DNA of 64,000 nucleotides from CBDDDW01 sp965226805 (GTDB lineage Bacteria > Chloroflexota > Dehalococcoidia > Lucifugimonadales > JAGWBF01): assembly GCA_965226805.1 (NCBI GenBank), contig CBDDDW010000030.1:124001-188000 (forward strand), read 5' to 3'. Positions 8,819-18,744 of this stretch are shown piece by piece. A program made the translations under genes and the position numbers. Within the stretch, counting starts at the first letter, position 1. Every line of letters starts with the position of its first letter. The notes beneath the pieces are model-generated. The model worked only from the letters and a program-made list of their open reading frames with translations, did not search any database and was not told the DNA's origin.

Positions 8819-10456
8819 TTGTCTCGGACAAGGACCAAACTCCTATACATGGCGGTGGCGGGCCTCATAATGGCAGCCGGCGTGATAGGTGCGTTATCCA
8901 TAGCCGGAGCGTTCGATTCGGGTGATTCCAACCCCACAACCATAGTTGAGGTTCCCCCGACCCCCACTCCGACTCCAGCGCCTGAACCCGGTGAGGTCAT
9001 CGGGGCTGACTCAGGCAGCCGGCTTGGTGCCGGTTCCGAGCCGGACGTGGACGCGGACCCTGACTCGGACACAGCCCTTGAGACGCCACCCCCAACGGAC
9101 CCGGACGTTGACTCCGACACCGCGCCTGAGCCGACAATCGAACCGGACCAGGACCTTGGCTCCGACACCGCGCCTGAGCCGACAATCGAGCCGGACAAGG
9201 ACCTCGACTTCGACCCCGTGCCCGAACCGACAATCGAACCGGACCCCGACTCCGACACCGCGCCTGAGCCGGCGACCGAACCGGACCCGGACCTCGACTC
9301 CGCCACAACGCCTGAGCCGGCGACCGACGCGGACCCGGATTTCGACTCGGACGCCGGACCTGAGGCGGTAATTGAGCCGGACCCGGACTATGAGGCGGCC
9401 CTCGACAGGGCGCGTTTCTTCACCTTCGGGTGGGAGACGGATTTTAGCCTCCACAGCGTTCCCTATGACGAGATCATGGGAGGCGGACCTCCCCGGGATG
9501 GGATTCCGCCCATCGACGACCCGAAGTTCGTGACAGCCCAGGAGGCAGACGAGTGGCTCGGTGAAAAGGAGCCGGTGATAGCCCTGGAGATCGATGGCGA
9601 TGTCCGGGCCTATCCTCTGCAGGTCCTTACCTGGCATGAGATTGTCAACGACGAGGTTGGTGGCGTTCCCGTGAGCATTACGTTCTGTCCCCTCTGCAAC
9701 GCCGCCATCGTCTTCGACCGGAGGCTGGACGGGGTGGTCTACGACTTTGGGACCTCGGGCAACCTGCGCAACAGCGACCTGATAATGTGGGACCGGCAGA
9801 CCGAGTCCTGGTGGCAGCAGTTTTCTGGGGAGGCGATAGTTGGTACGCTGACGGGCAGGCAGCTCACCTTCCTGCCTTCCTCGATCGTATCCTTTGGGTT
9901 CTTCAGGGAGGCCTATCCGGATGTCAAGGTGCTGTCCCGCGACACCGGCTTCAGTCGTTCTTATGGCCGCAACCCTTACGCGGGCTACGACCGGGCTGAC
10001 AACCCACCCTTCCTCTTCGACGGTGACCTGGATGGGAGGCTCCTGCCCAAGGAGCGGGTAGCCGCTGTAACGGTCGGCGAGGTGGACCTGGCCTTCCCCT
10101 TCTCGGTGCTGGAGAAGGAGCGGGCAGTCAACTACTCGGCGAACGGCCGGGACCTGGTTGTGTTCTTCGTACAAGGTACCCTGTCCGCGCTGGACCGTAG
10201 CTCCATCCAGGACTCCAGAGAAGTCGGCTCTACCGGCGTGTTCGACCCCAATCTGGACGGCCAGAAGCTGACCTTCAGGCCCGAGGGTGACGCGATCGTC
10301 GATAACGAGACGGGAAGCGTGTGGAATATCCTGGGCGAGGCGGTAGAAGGTCCCCTCTCTGGGAAGAGACTGACACCCGTAGTGCATGCCAACCACTTCT
10401 GGTTCTCTTGGGCCGCTTTCAAGCCGGATACGCTCATCTACCAGGGCGAAACCTAG
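8819..10456 (+). CDS. DUF3179 domain protein with acidic repeat stalk (cysteine form)
   Basis: A 545-residue exported protein of unknown function. Residues 10-32 form a hydrophobic signal/anchor. A Pro/Thr stretch and an acidic repeat region (about residues 96-192) form a stalk. The DUF3179 domain runs from about 198 to the end, with ALEIDGDVRAYPLQVLTWHE, the conserved VGGVPVSITFCPLC motif (C290, C293), and FGTSGNLRNSDLIMWDR. The start is TTG at 8819, preceded by GGTGAGGAAGAG. The CPLC pair is a plausible redox or metal site. A second DUF3179 gene at 61177 has TGA at the position equivalent to C290. Family function is not known to me. Confidence 0.85.
   Translation: MSRTRTKLLYMAVAGLIMAAGVIGALSIAGAFDSGDSNPTTIVEVPPTPTPTPAPEPGEVIGADSGSRLGAGSEPDVDADPDSDTALETPPPTDPDVDSDTAPEPTIEPDQDLGSDTAPEPTIEPDKDLDFDPVPEPTIEPDPDSDTAPEPATEPDPDLDSATTPEPATDADPDFDSDAGPEAVIEPDPDYEAALDRARFFTFGWETDFSLHSVPYDEIMGGGPPRDGIPPIDDPKFVTAQEADEWLGEKEPVIALEIDGDVRAYPLQVLTWHEIVNDEVGGVPVSITFCPLCNAAIVFDRRLDGVVYDFGTSGNLRNSDLIMWDRQTESWWQQFSGEAIVGTLTGRQLTFLPSSIVSFGFFREAYPDVKVLSRDTGFSRSYGRNPYAGYDRADNPPFLFDGDLDGRLLPKERVAAVTVGEVDLAFPFSVLEKERAVNYSANGRDLVVFFVQGTLSALDRSSIQDSREVGSTGVFDPNLDGQKLTFRPEGDAIVDNETGSVWNILGEAVEGPLSGKRLTPVVHANHFWFSWAAFKPDTLIYQGET
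9104..9394 (+). repeat. In-frame acidic tandem repeats (about 16 residues each)
   Basis: Five to six imperfect units of the form xTIEPDxDLxSDTAPEP lie at residues 96-192 of the DUF3179 protein, and the repeat is visible in the DNA with a period of about 48 bp (one unit is 42 bp). It probably forms an extended, negatively charged spacer between membrane anchor and domain. Unit number could vary by slippage. Confidence 0.75.
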
Positions 10457-10780
10457 GCATCCCTTCGCGGATTGAGCCAGCCCTCACCCGGCCTGCGGAC
10501 ACCCATTTTCGGCCGAGATTCTTCCCCGTTCCCGGCGGCGGCTATCAAACGTTGACGTTCCACCTTGCATTATCGCGCCTGGCGTAGCAGACTCGTATGC
10601 GGCAGTGGTATAGAGTTACTCCAGGTCCTTCGAGGTCTGTGTATACGAATTCGACGACGACGGCTCGGGACGCCCTGACTCCCTCGGCGCGGCTCTATTA
10701 GCACTGTGTTGCCAGCGCGTCACAAGAAGCGCTAGCTTCAATTATTTGGGACGAATGTTAATCACGCGGCCGGAGTCTCC
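10457..10780. other. Intergenic region, no gene seen
   Basis: 324 bp between the DUF3179 gene and the MFS transporter. No reading frame with family resemblance, no tRNA and no strong terminator is visible. The MFS promoter must lie here, but I cannot place it convincingly. Confidence 0.5.
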
Positions 10781-12256
10781 ATGCGGCAAAGGATAGGTGA
10801 TAGGCCCTCCTACAAGTGGTGGGCCTTTTGGGCGGTCGCCATCGGCACCTTCGTCTCCGTACTGGACCACGGCAGCGTGATCGTTGCCTTGCCCACCATA
10901 GCGGAGCATTTCGACACCGACCTTCCCACGGCGCAGTGGGTAGTTGTCGGCTACGCTCTTACCATCAGCGCATTGCTGCTGCCGATGGGCCGCCTGGCCG
11001 ATATGATAGGCCGTAAGCGAGTCTACGTGGGGGGGTTCGTCGTCTTCGTAGTCGCCGCCGCGTTGGCGGGCTCCGCGACGGACGTGAAGACGCTGATCGT
11101 GTTCAAAGCCCTCCAGGGGATCGGCGCCGCTATGAGCCAGAGCTGTGGCATGGCCATTCTCATCTCGATCTTCCCGTCTCACGAGCGTGGAGCGGTCCTG
11201 GGATCACACATGAGCGTCGTCGGCGTGGGAGCCGTCATTGGCCCAGCTTTAGGCGGAATATTGGTTGGCTCTCTAGGTTGGGAGTGGGTCTTTTACATCC
11301 ACGTGCCGGTGGGGATACTGGCCGCTTTAGTAGCAATGGCCGTCCTGGACGAGCGCGGTCTCGCTCAGCCTGGCCCTCGTACCACGTTCGACTGGTTGGG
11401 CGCGGCAGCGTCAGCCGGGGCGTTAGTTGTCATGCTGCTGGTCCTGACCACCGGCTCCAACATCGGGTGGGCGTCGCCCCCCATCCTGGTGGGAGCGGTG
11501 GGTGGCGTGGCCCTGCTGGCCGCCTTCATATGGTGGGAACTTCGCACGTCGAGCCCGATGCTGGACCTGCGTCTCTTCAAACGCAGGATCTTCTCGTTTG
11601 GAGTCTCGGCGGGATTTATCTCCTTCTTCGGGGGTTCCTCGTCTCGTTTTCTGATGCCATTCTATCTCCAGAAAGTGCTTGGCTTCAGCGCGATGCAGGT
11701 CGGGCTGATCCTGGTCCCCGCCGCACTGACAATGATCATGACAGGGCCGTTGAGCGGCCGCCTCTCTGACCGTTACGGGTGGAGGATATTCAATGTGGGC
11801 GGGCTGGCCCTGGTTGCCACCGGGCTCTTTATTCTGAGCGGAGTCACACGGGATTCGCCTTTGGGCCTGGCGTTGGCGGGGATGATGCTGCAGAGCTTTG
11901 GCATCGGAATGTTCCAATCCCCTAACAACAGCTCCATCCTCAGCACTGTGGAAAGGTCCAAGTACGGGGTGGTCTCGGCGCTGACCCAGCTTATACGCAA
12001 CTCGGCCACGGTCACGAGTGTGGTGGTGACCACGGCTATCGTGGCGGCGGCCATGGCTTCCAAGGGGTACGAGCCCAGCCTCGAAGCCGTCTCCGATGCT
12101 CCTCACGCGTTCTTGTCGGGACTGCGTACCGCCTTCCTGGCGATGGGCGGCCTGGTTGTACTGGGGGCGGTTATTTCCTTCTTCAAGGGTGAGCGAGCCG
12201 GGGGAGTGATGGGGCCTGCGTCTCAGGCGCGAGCAGGCGAGACCTCTTCGGACTAA
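10781..12256 (+). CDS. MFS drug-efflux transporter, DHA2 (14-TM) family
   Basis: A 491-residue inner-membrane transporter, probably a proton-coupled exporter of the EmrB/QacA type. It has about 14 hydrophobic segments. Motif A is seen as GRLADMIGRKRVY after TM2, and motif C as GPALGGILVGSLGWEWVF in TM5. The length suits the DHA2 class. ATG at 10781 follows CGGAG at short spacing. There is no adjacent membrane-fusion protein or TetR regulator, so substrate and control are unknown. Confidence 0.88.
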   Translation: MRQRIGDRPSYKWWAFWAVAIGTFVSVLDHGSVIVALPTIAEHFDTDLPTAQWVVVGYALTISALLLPMGRLADMIGRKRVYVGGFVVFVVAAALAGSATDVKTLIVFKALQGIGAAMSQSCGMAILISIFPSHERGAVLGSHMSVVGVGAVIGPALGGILVGSLGWEWVFYIHVPVGILAALVAMAVLDERGLAQPGPRTTFDWLGAAASAGALVVMLLVLTTGSNIGWASPPILVGAVGGVALLAAFIWWELRTSSPMLDLRLFKRRIFSFGVSAGFISFFGGSSSRFLMPFYLQKVLGFSAMQVGLILVPAALTMIMTGPLSGRLSDRYGWRIFNVGGLALVATGLFILSGVTRDSPLGLALAGMMLQSFGIGMFQSPNNSSILSTVERSKYGVVSALTQLIRNSATVTSVVVTTAIVAAAMASKGYEPSLEAVSDAPHAFLSGLRTAFLAMGGLVVLGAVISFFKGERAGGVMGPASQARAGETSSD

Positions 12257-12535
12257 AGCGGCTCGCGCTTACCTCGCTAAGGAATGGCGCCATGGGCCTC
12301 ACCCGTGTCTGAGACCATCCCTCTCCCTGAGGGAGAAGCGCCCCAAGACCAGTCATTTCGAGGGCCGAAGCGACGGGGAATCGCAGAGGGGCTCTCTTAC
12401 ATCAGCGTGGCCACACACCCGGAGCCCTCGCTTCCCCCGGGGTGACATGTTCCGGACTACTCTTGAGGCAGCCCCTCTGAGGGAGAGGGGCCGGGGTGAC
12501 GGCATCCCAGGCCTAATCGGTGGTCTCCGTGCGCC
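12257..12535. repeat. Intergenic repeat remnants between convergent genes
   Basis: 279 bp containing CCCTCTCCCTGAGGGAGAAG (12321-12340) and CCCTCTGAGGGAGAGGGGCC (near 12473-12492), both fragments of a genome-style dispersed repeat with short self-complementary stretches. They may also terminate the converging mfs and htrA transcripts. No coding region is apparent. Confidence 0.45.
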
Positions 12536-13792
<1,257 letters not shown>

Positions 13793-13853
13793 TGCCACCT
13801 CTAGGTGAGTGATTCTCCGGTGGTTTGGTTCACCATATCAGATCGTACGTGGT

Positions 13854-14351
13854 CTAGCCTCTTACGGTTTCTTGGCGTTCCTGCCGGAGGGCTGGCACGG
13901 GGTCGCTGTCGCGAAACATCGGGTCCTTCTCCAGGTCCATCTCCCACACGGAAAACTCCAAGGAGATGCCGTTGGGGTCCTCGAAATATATGGACCGGAC
14001 GAAGCCATGGTCTACTACGTCGCTGGCCGGCACACCCGCCTCCCGCGCCCGCTTCTGCAGGTTAAGGAGTGCCTCCTCCGATGCGACACAAATGGAGACG
14101 TGGTCGAAATTCCGCCCCGAGGCCGGCACTCCGGATGCTTTCGTGGGAGGCAGCTCCGCATCCGGCCACTCGAAGAAGGCCACGCAGCTACCCGAACCGA
14201 GGCTGAAAAAGTAGTGGCGTATCCGCTCGTCGCCGACTCCGGCGGCCATTGTACCCACAACCGGCATATCGAGGATATCCCTATAGAAACGCACCGTCTT
14301 ATCCATGTCGTTCGTGACCAACACCAGGTGATTAACGCCGCGATATTCCAT
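13854..14351 (-). CDS. VOC (glyoxalase/dioxygenase fold) family protein
   Basis: 165 residues forming one vicinal-oxygen-chelate domain with two beta-alpha-beta-beta-beta modules. It starts with GVNHLVLVTNDMDKTVRFYR, whose His is a likely metal ligand. A second His is in NFDHVSICV, and a Glu in YFEDPNGISLEF completes the usual 2-His-1-Glu set. The likely reaction is a metal-dependent lyase, dioxygenase or resistance activity; the substrate cannot be told. Residues after about 135 are a polar tail. GAGGAG lies about eight bases before the ATG. Confidence 0.85.
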   Translation of the reverse strand: MEYRGVNHLVLVTNDMDKTVRFYRDILDMPVVGTMAAGVGDERIRHYFFSLGSGSCVAFFEWPDAELPPTKASGVPASGRNFDHVSICVASEEALLNLQKRAREAGVPASDVVDHGFVRSIYFEDPNGISLEFSVWEMDLEKDPMFRDSDPVPALRQERQETVRG

Positions 14352-14680
14352 TCCAGGTACTCCTCTCCGAGGTGAATCTCACCTCCCATTATAACCGTAG
14401 ATCGGGCTCTGAATATACGGGGGAACTGCTCCCGGTGAGACACGCCGTTCCCGGCACCTTGACACGCCACTCCATGGCCCTATACTACTAGCGGCTGTCA
14501 TGCGCTTCTCTCGACGGTGGTCCCAGGGATCGTCGGGTCTTGGACCGGCATGTGTGTCCTGGGAAAGGCGCTGTTTACTTGGAGCGCCGGTGGTCAGGCG
14601 CAGGCGATGACACAGCCGGAAGAGGCTGGACTATCCCGTCCTGTTGGGCCCCAACCTACTATACATGCGGAGGTGTAACG

Positions 14681-15169
14681 ATGCTCGACTTCCAGGCCAG
14701 CAAGGAGATCTCTGTCAAAGCGTCACCCCAGGCGGTCTTCGACATAGTGAGCGACTTCACGAAGCACGCGGAGCTCGTGGGCAGTGGTGAGGTCCTGCGC
14801 ATCAGGAAGTTGACAGAAGGGCCGGTGGGCGTCGGGACGATGATCGAGGCCGACGAGTCTATCAATGTAGGTGGTCAGCAGATGGATTTTCCCGCCAAGT
14901 CCATAGTGGTCACCTGTGAGTCTCCGAGCACATTTTCCTGGATTCCCATACCACCCTTCCCTATGCGACGAATTCAGTGGTGGTTCAATCTGATCCCTCA
15001 AGAGGGGGGCACCCGCGTCGTCCACGAGGTCGAAGTGGACATGGGTGAACCTACAGACCCTCAGCTCAAAGCCCTCAAGGACAACTACGAGCAGCTGCGC
15101 GCCGGGGTTATCGCCCAGGGCATGGACAAGACGCTGGAGAATCTCAAGAGGGCCGCGGAAGGCTCTTAG
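14681..15169 (+). CDS. SRPBCC-fold (START-like) protein
   Basis: A 162-residue protein of the polyketide cyclase/CoxG-like SRPBCC superfamily, seen from ISVKASPQAVFDIVSDFTKH at the N-terminus, the central hydrophobic strands and the C-terminal helix. Such proteins bind small hydrophobic ligands. The frame is open from 14540, but GGAGGTG directly upstream fixes the ATG at 14681. No functional partner is adjacent, so the ligand is unknown. Confidence 0.82.
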   Translation: MLDFQASKEISVKASPQAVFDIVSDFTKHAELVGSGEVLRIRKLTEGPVGVGTMIEADESINVGGQQMDFPAKSIVVTCESPSTFSWIPIPPFPMRRIQWWFNLIPQEGGTRVVHEVEVDMGEPTDPQLKALKDNYEQLRAGVIAQGMDKTLENLKRAAEGS

Positions 15170-15269
15170 GACCGCAGAGATTATGGCGCTGCCCGTCGGG
15201 GCAGCGAATCCGTGCACATGCTCCCATCTCCTTCACGCTCATCGGAAGGAAGTGGGGATACTAAGGGCT

Positions 15270-16712
15270 TTAGTGCTCCCCATCCTCTGGGGGCTCCGAC
15301 GCCTGCCGCGAGAGAAACTCCTGCATATCCAGGACCTGGATGGTGTTGGTCGTCCCAGACACGCCGGGCATGTAGCCGTGGATAATGGTGACCACGTCGG
15401 CGTCCTCGAGCATCCCAGAGTTCATTGAGGCTCTCACGAGCGACGAGACCAATTTACCCACGTCTCTCTCAGGCGGCACCACTCCTACGGGGCGCAGTCC
15501 CCAGCCGAGACACAGCCTGGGTAGCACCGTTTCGTCGTGGGACAGCACGATGATGTCGCTGTCGGGCCGGAAACGGGAGAGCTCGAAGGCAGCGCGACCG
15601 GTGCTGGTAATGACTATGGGCTTTGATTTGAGTGATCGTACCAGCCTTGCCGCCGCGGACGTCATTGCCTGGGTGCGGTCGCGGGATCCGAGTTCTTTGT
15701 AATAGGGATATATCTTCTCGGCTTCTTCGATTGTGGCGTCGGCCACCCTTATCGCTTCAACGGGATACTTGCCTACGGCGGTTTCGTCTGAGAGAAGGAT
15801 GGAGTCGCAACCGTCTAGCACGGCGTTAGTGATGTCGGAAACCTCGGCGCGAGTCGGTGTCGGAGAGACCACCATGGACCTAAGCATCTGCGTGGCGATT
15901 ACCGACACCTTGGCCGTTTCGTTGGCTTTTTTCACTATCAGCTTTTGCACGATTGGGACCCGTTGCATTGGGATCTCGACTCCCAGGTCGCCCCTGGCCA
16001 CCATGACTCCGTCGACCTCTTCTAGGATGGCGTCCAGGTTGTCGATTCCCTCCACTCTTTCCAGCTTGGCCATCACCAGAGCGTTACTTCCGATATCCTC
16101 AAGATAGTCTCTGGCATATCTGATATCCGCGCCTGTGCCCACGAATGACACGCCGACCCAGTCGATTCCCAGCTTCACTCCGAACCCCAGGGCTATCTTA
16201 TCGTCTTCGGTCAGGACAGGCTGGTCCAGACTCACGCCGGGGAGGTTGACGCCTTTGAACGAGGACAGTATCCCACCGTTGCGGACACGGGTCTTTACCT
16301 TCTGCCCGTTGGTCTCCAGCACCTCCAGACAGACCACGCCATCGGAGATGTAGACCAGGTGGCCCGGCCGAAGGTTCTTGATCACGTTTGCCTGAGGAAA
16401 GGGCAGGACATCTCGCCGGCTTGAATGGGACTGTGAGGACAGCAACACCTCATCACCGTGGTTGTATTGAACGGCCTCATCCATCTTCCCAAGGCGCATC
16501 TTGATGCCGCCCAGGTCCTGGAGGATGGCCAAGAGCCGCCCGCGCTTTTCGGATAGTCTGCGCACCGTTAGAATGATCTCTTTGTGCTCGGCCAGGGTGC
16601 CGTGAGAGAAATTCAGCCGGGCGCAGTCCATCCCGGCTTCGATCATCTGATCAAGGATCTCCGGGTCCCGGCTCGAGGGGCCGATTGTTGCGATGATCTT
16701 GGTCTTCCGCAT
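15270..16712 (-). CDS. pyk: Pyruvate kinase
   Basis: Converts phosphoenolpyruvate and ADP to pyruvate and ATP. The 480 residues include the N-terminal TKIIATIGPSSRDPE, the substrate region ARLNFSHGTLAEH, the active-site stretch VDGVMVARGDLGVEIP, and ATQMLRSMVVSPTPTRAEVSD. Two conserved places differ from textbook sequences: LQDLGGIKMRLG for the usual DLxGPKIR, and MLRSM for MLESM. Key catalytic Lys and Arg positions seem kept. The C-terminal regulatory domain is present, with ITSTGRAAFELSRFRP. It stands as a single gene. Confidence 0.93.
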   Translation of the reverse strand: MRKTKIIATIGPSSRDPEILDQMIEAGMDCARLNFSHGTLAEHKEIILTVRRLSEKRGRLLAILQDLGGIKMRLGKMDEAVQYNHGDEVLLSSQSHSSRRDVLPFPQANVIKNLRPGHLVYISDGVVCLEVLETNGQKVKTRVRNGGILSSFKGVNLPGVSLDQPVLTEDDKIALGFGVKLGIDWVGVSFVGTGADIRYARDYLEDIGSNALVMAKLERVEGIDNLDAILEEVDGVMVARGDLGVEIPMQRVPIVQKLIVKKANETAKVSVIATQMLRSMVVSPTPTRAEVSDITNAVLDGCDSILLSDETAVGKYPVEAIRVADATIEEAEKIYPYYKELGSRDRTQAMTSAAARLVRSLKSKPIVITSTGRAAFELSRFRPDSDIIVLSHDETVLPRLCLGWGLRPVGVVPPERDVGKLVSSLVRASMNSGMLEDADVVTIIHGYMPGVSGTTNTIQVLDMQEFLSRQASEPPEDGEH

Positions 16713-17000
16713 GGCGCGTATCCTCTCGAACCTCCGGCCGGCCGGCGATGTCCCTCAAGAGCCTGGGTGCACTTGGGGCGGCTTGATGGTGTTAACTAAA
16801 TTCTTGCATCCTGATGCTGGACAGCACAACCCTCTGCTTGCACAAATTACGGGTGAAATTCAGGAAATGTTCGCTGGAGAGGTGCGACCCCGGAGCTGGG
16901 AGCAGAGCCTAGGGCGGAGAGTAGAGCCCAACTCCGTTACACAGTGAAACCAGAATAGCTCGTGGGATGGCCAGGCTCTTGCTGAGGGTGCCAACGCGGT
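16713..17000. other. Intergenic region, no gene seen
   Basis: 288 bp between pyk and hyuB (both minus strand). It should contain the pyk promoter. I see no coding frame, repeat or clear terminator in it. Confidence 0.4.
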
Positions 17001-18722
17001 CTAACGCGTCGTCGTTTCTCGCAATTGGCTGGTGCCGACCCAGTCCACCTCTAGCGTCTGCGCATCGACCGCGACTCCGTAGTCTCGCCGAGCGCGCTCG
17101 GCCGACATTTTGTCCTGCCGGACATCCTGAGCGACCGCCGCGGGATCGCGCTCGAACGGATCACCGAACCCGCCGCCTCCTGCCAGCTCTACTCTCACCA
17201 CCGAACCCTTCTTTAGCTGCCTGAGCCATTTCGAAGGCAACAACTCGTTGCCGCTGTCAGGGTTAAGGTAGACCTTGCAGGGGGAGCCGGAGTTTCCGCC
17301 CTGAAGGCCATAGGGTTGATACCGCCTGCGGTCCGACCGCACCTGAACGGTTGCCTCGTCGGCCAAGATCCTGTACTGGCGTGTCAGGCCCAGCGCTCCT
17401 CTGTACTTGCCCTGGCCCTCGGTATCCGGCAAGAAGGAGTACTCCTCCACAAGGAAGGGCTGCTCGGCCTCGATCAGCTCGATGGGGGTGTTGGCCAGGT
17501 TCATGACCGGCACCGGCCCGCCGTCCACGCCGTCGCGGTCGGGGCCGCCTCCCGTACCCGTTATATTGTGGAACTCAAGAAAGACGAAGGGTTTTCGGTC
17601 GCTATAGTAGCCTGCGATGGTTATGCCCAACTCTCCGCTTCCCCAGCACGCGGGAATGCGGTCTGGAGCCAGCTTGGCCAGCGCGCCGAATACGGCTTGC
17701 ATCACCCGAAAGCCGCCCAAAGCCCTTGCGGCTACTGGAGCGGGGTGTTGTGGGTTGGCGAAGCAGCCCTCGGGGGCGTATACCTTGATGGGCCTGAAGT
17801 AGCCGGCGTTGTTGGGAAGGTCTGGACTCAGCAGGCACCGAACGGCCGCGTATACACAGGACTTGGTAAAAGCGAAGTTCGGATTGATTGCGCCCTTGGC
17901 TTGGGGTGATGTCCCGGTAAAATCGGCGTAGACCTCGTCGCCTTTGATGCTGACCTTCACGTGGATGCGGATGGGCTCAGGGTCTATCCCGTCGTCATCG
18001 ACGTAGTCGGTGAACTCCGCTTCACCCTGAGGAAGGGCAGAAATTTCTGCTCGGGTGCGGCGCTCGGTATACTCTATAAGCTCCTCCATATACCCCTTGA
18101 GCTCCTCCACGCCGTGTTCTTGGGCCAGGCTCAGCATCTCCCGTTCCCCTCCGTATAAGGCCGCAATCTGCGCCCAGAGGTCCCCCAGCACCTTGTCCGG
18201 CACGCGAACATTCTGCTTGAGTAGGCGGAAAATGGTGTGGTTGGGCTCGCCGGCGTTGAAGAGCTTCAGTGGCGGGATCCGCAGACCCTCCTGGTAGATC
18301 TCAGTGCTGTCGCAAGCGTTCCCGCCGGCAACCCGCCCGCCTATGTCCGTATGGTGGGCGATAACGGCGAGGAACCCTAGAAGTACGTTGCCGGCAAAGA
18401 CGGGTTTGAAAAGGAAGATGTCGGGCAGGTGGCTTCCGCCCTCGTAGGGGTCGTTGCTGATGAAGATGTCGCCCGGTTGAACGTCGTCCCCGTAGTCTTT
18501 GAGTACCCCCTCGAGGCATGGCATGATCGCGCCCAGGTGCACGGGAATAGATAGCCCCTGGCTGACCATCCTGGCCTCCGCATCGCAGATGCCGGTCGAG
18601 AAGTCCAGAGACTGTTTGACGACCTGAGACCGGGCTGTGCGCACGACTGTGACCGCCATATTGTCGGCTATGGTGGCCAGGGCGTTCCTCACTAGCTCCT
18701 GGGTGATGGGGTCACGTTGCAT
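17001..18722 (-). CDS. hyuB: Hydantoinase B/oxoprolinase family protein (HyuB-like)
   Basis: 573-residue beta subunit of an ATP-dependent N-methylhydantoinase, 5-oxoprolinase or acetone/acetophenone carboxylase type enzyme. Family marks are DPITQELVRNALATIADNM at the start, DIFISNDPYEGGSHLPD, a HHTDIGGRVAGG metal-binding region, and the Gly-rich end VELAGGGGFGDPFERDP. GAGGAG precedes the ATG by six bases. The gene follows hyuA by 22 nt and both subunits are needed for activity. The real substrate, a cyclic amide or a ketone, cannot be read from sequence. Confidence 0.9.
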   Translation of the reverse strand: MQRDPITQELVRNALATIADNMAVTVVRTARSQVVKQSLDFSTGICDAEARMVSQGLSIPVHLGAIMPCLEGVLKDYGDDVQPGDIFISNDPYEGGSHLPDIFLFKPVFAGNVLLGFLAVIAHHTDIGGRVAGGNACDSTEIYQEGLRIPPLKLFNAGEPNHTIFRLLKQNVRVPDKVLGDLWAQIAALYGGEREMLSLAQEHGVEELKGYMEELIEYTERRTRAEISALPQGEAEFTDYVDDDGIDPEPIRIHVKVSIKGDEVYADFTGTSPQAKGAINPNFAFTKSCVYAAVRCLLSPDLPNNAGYFRPIKVYAPEGCFANPQHPAPVAARALGGFRVMQAVFGALAKLAPDRIPACWGSGELGITIAGYYSDRKPFVFLEFHNITGTGGGPDRDGVDGGPVPVMNLANTPIELIEAEQPFLVEEYSFLPDTEGQGKYRGALGLTRQYRILADEATVQVRSDRRRYQPYGLQGGNSGSPCKVYLNPDSGNELLPSKWLRQLKKGSVVRVELAGGGGFGDPFERDPAAVAQDVRQDKMSAERARRDYGVAVDAQTLEVDWVGTSQLRETTTR

Positions 18723-18744
18723 TCCGGCTCCTCTCGAGTCTGGA

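Noticed and set aside
9011..10396. 461-codon open frame on the minus strand
   Set aside because: Lies wholly opposite the DUF3179 gene, with repetitive Arg/Val composition mirroring its acidic repeats; no family features.
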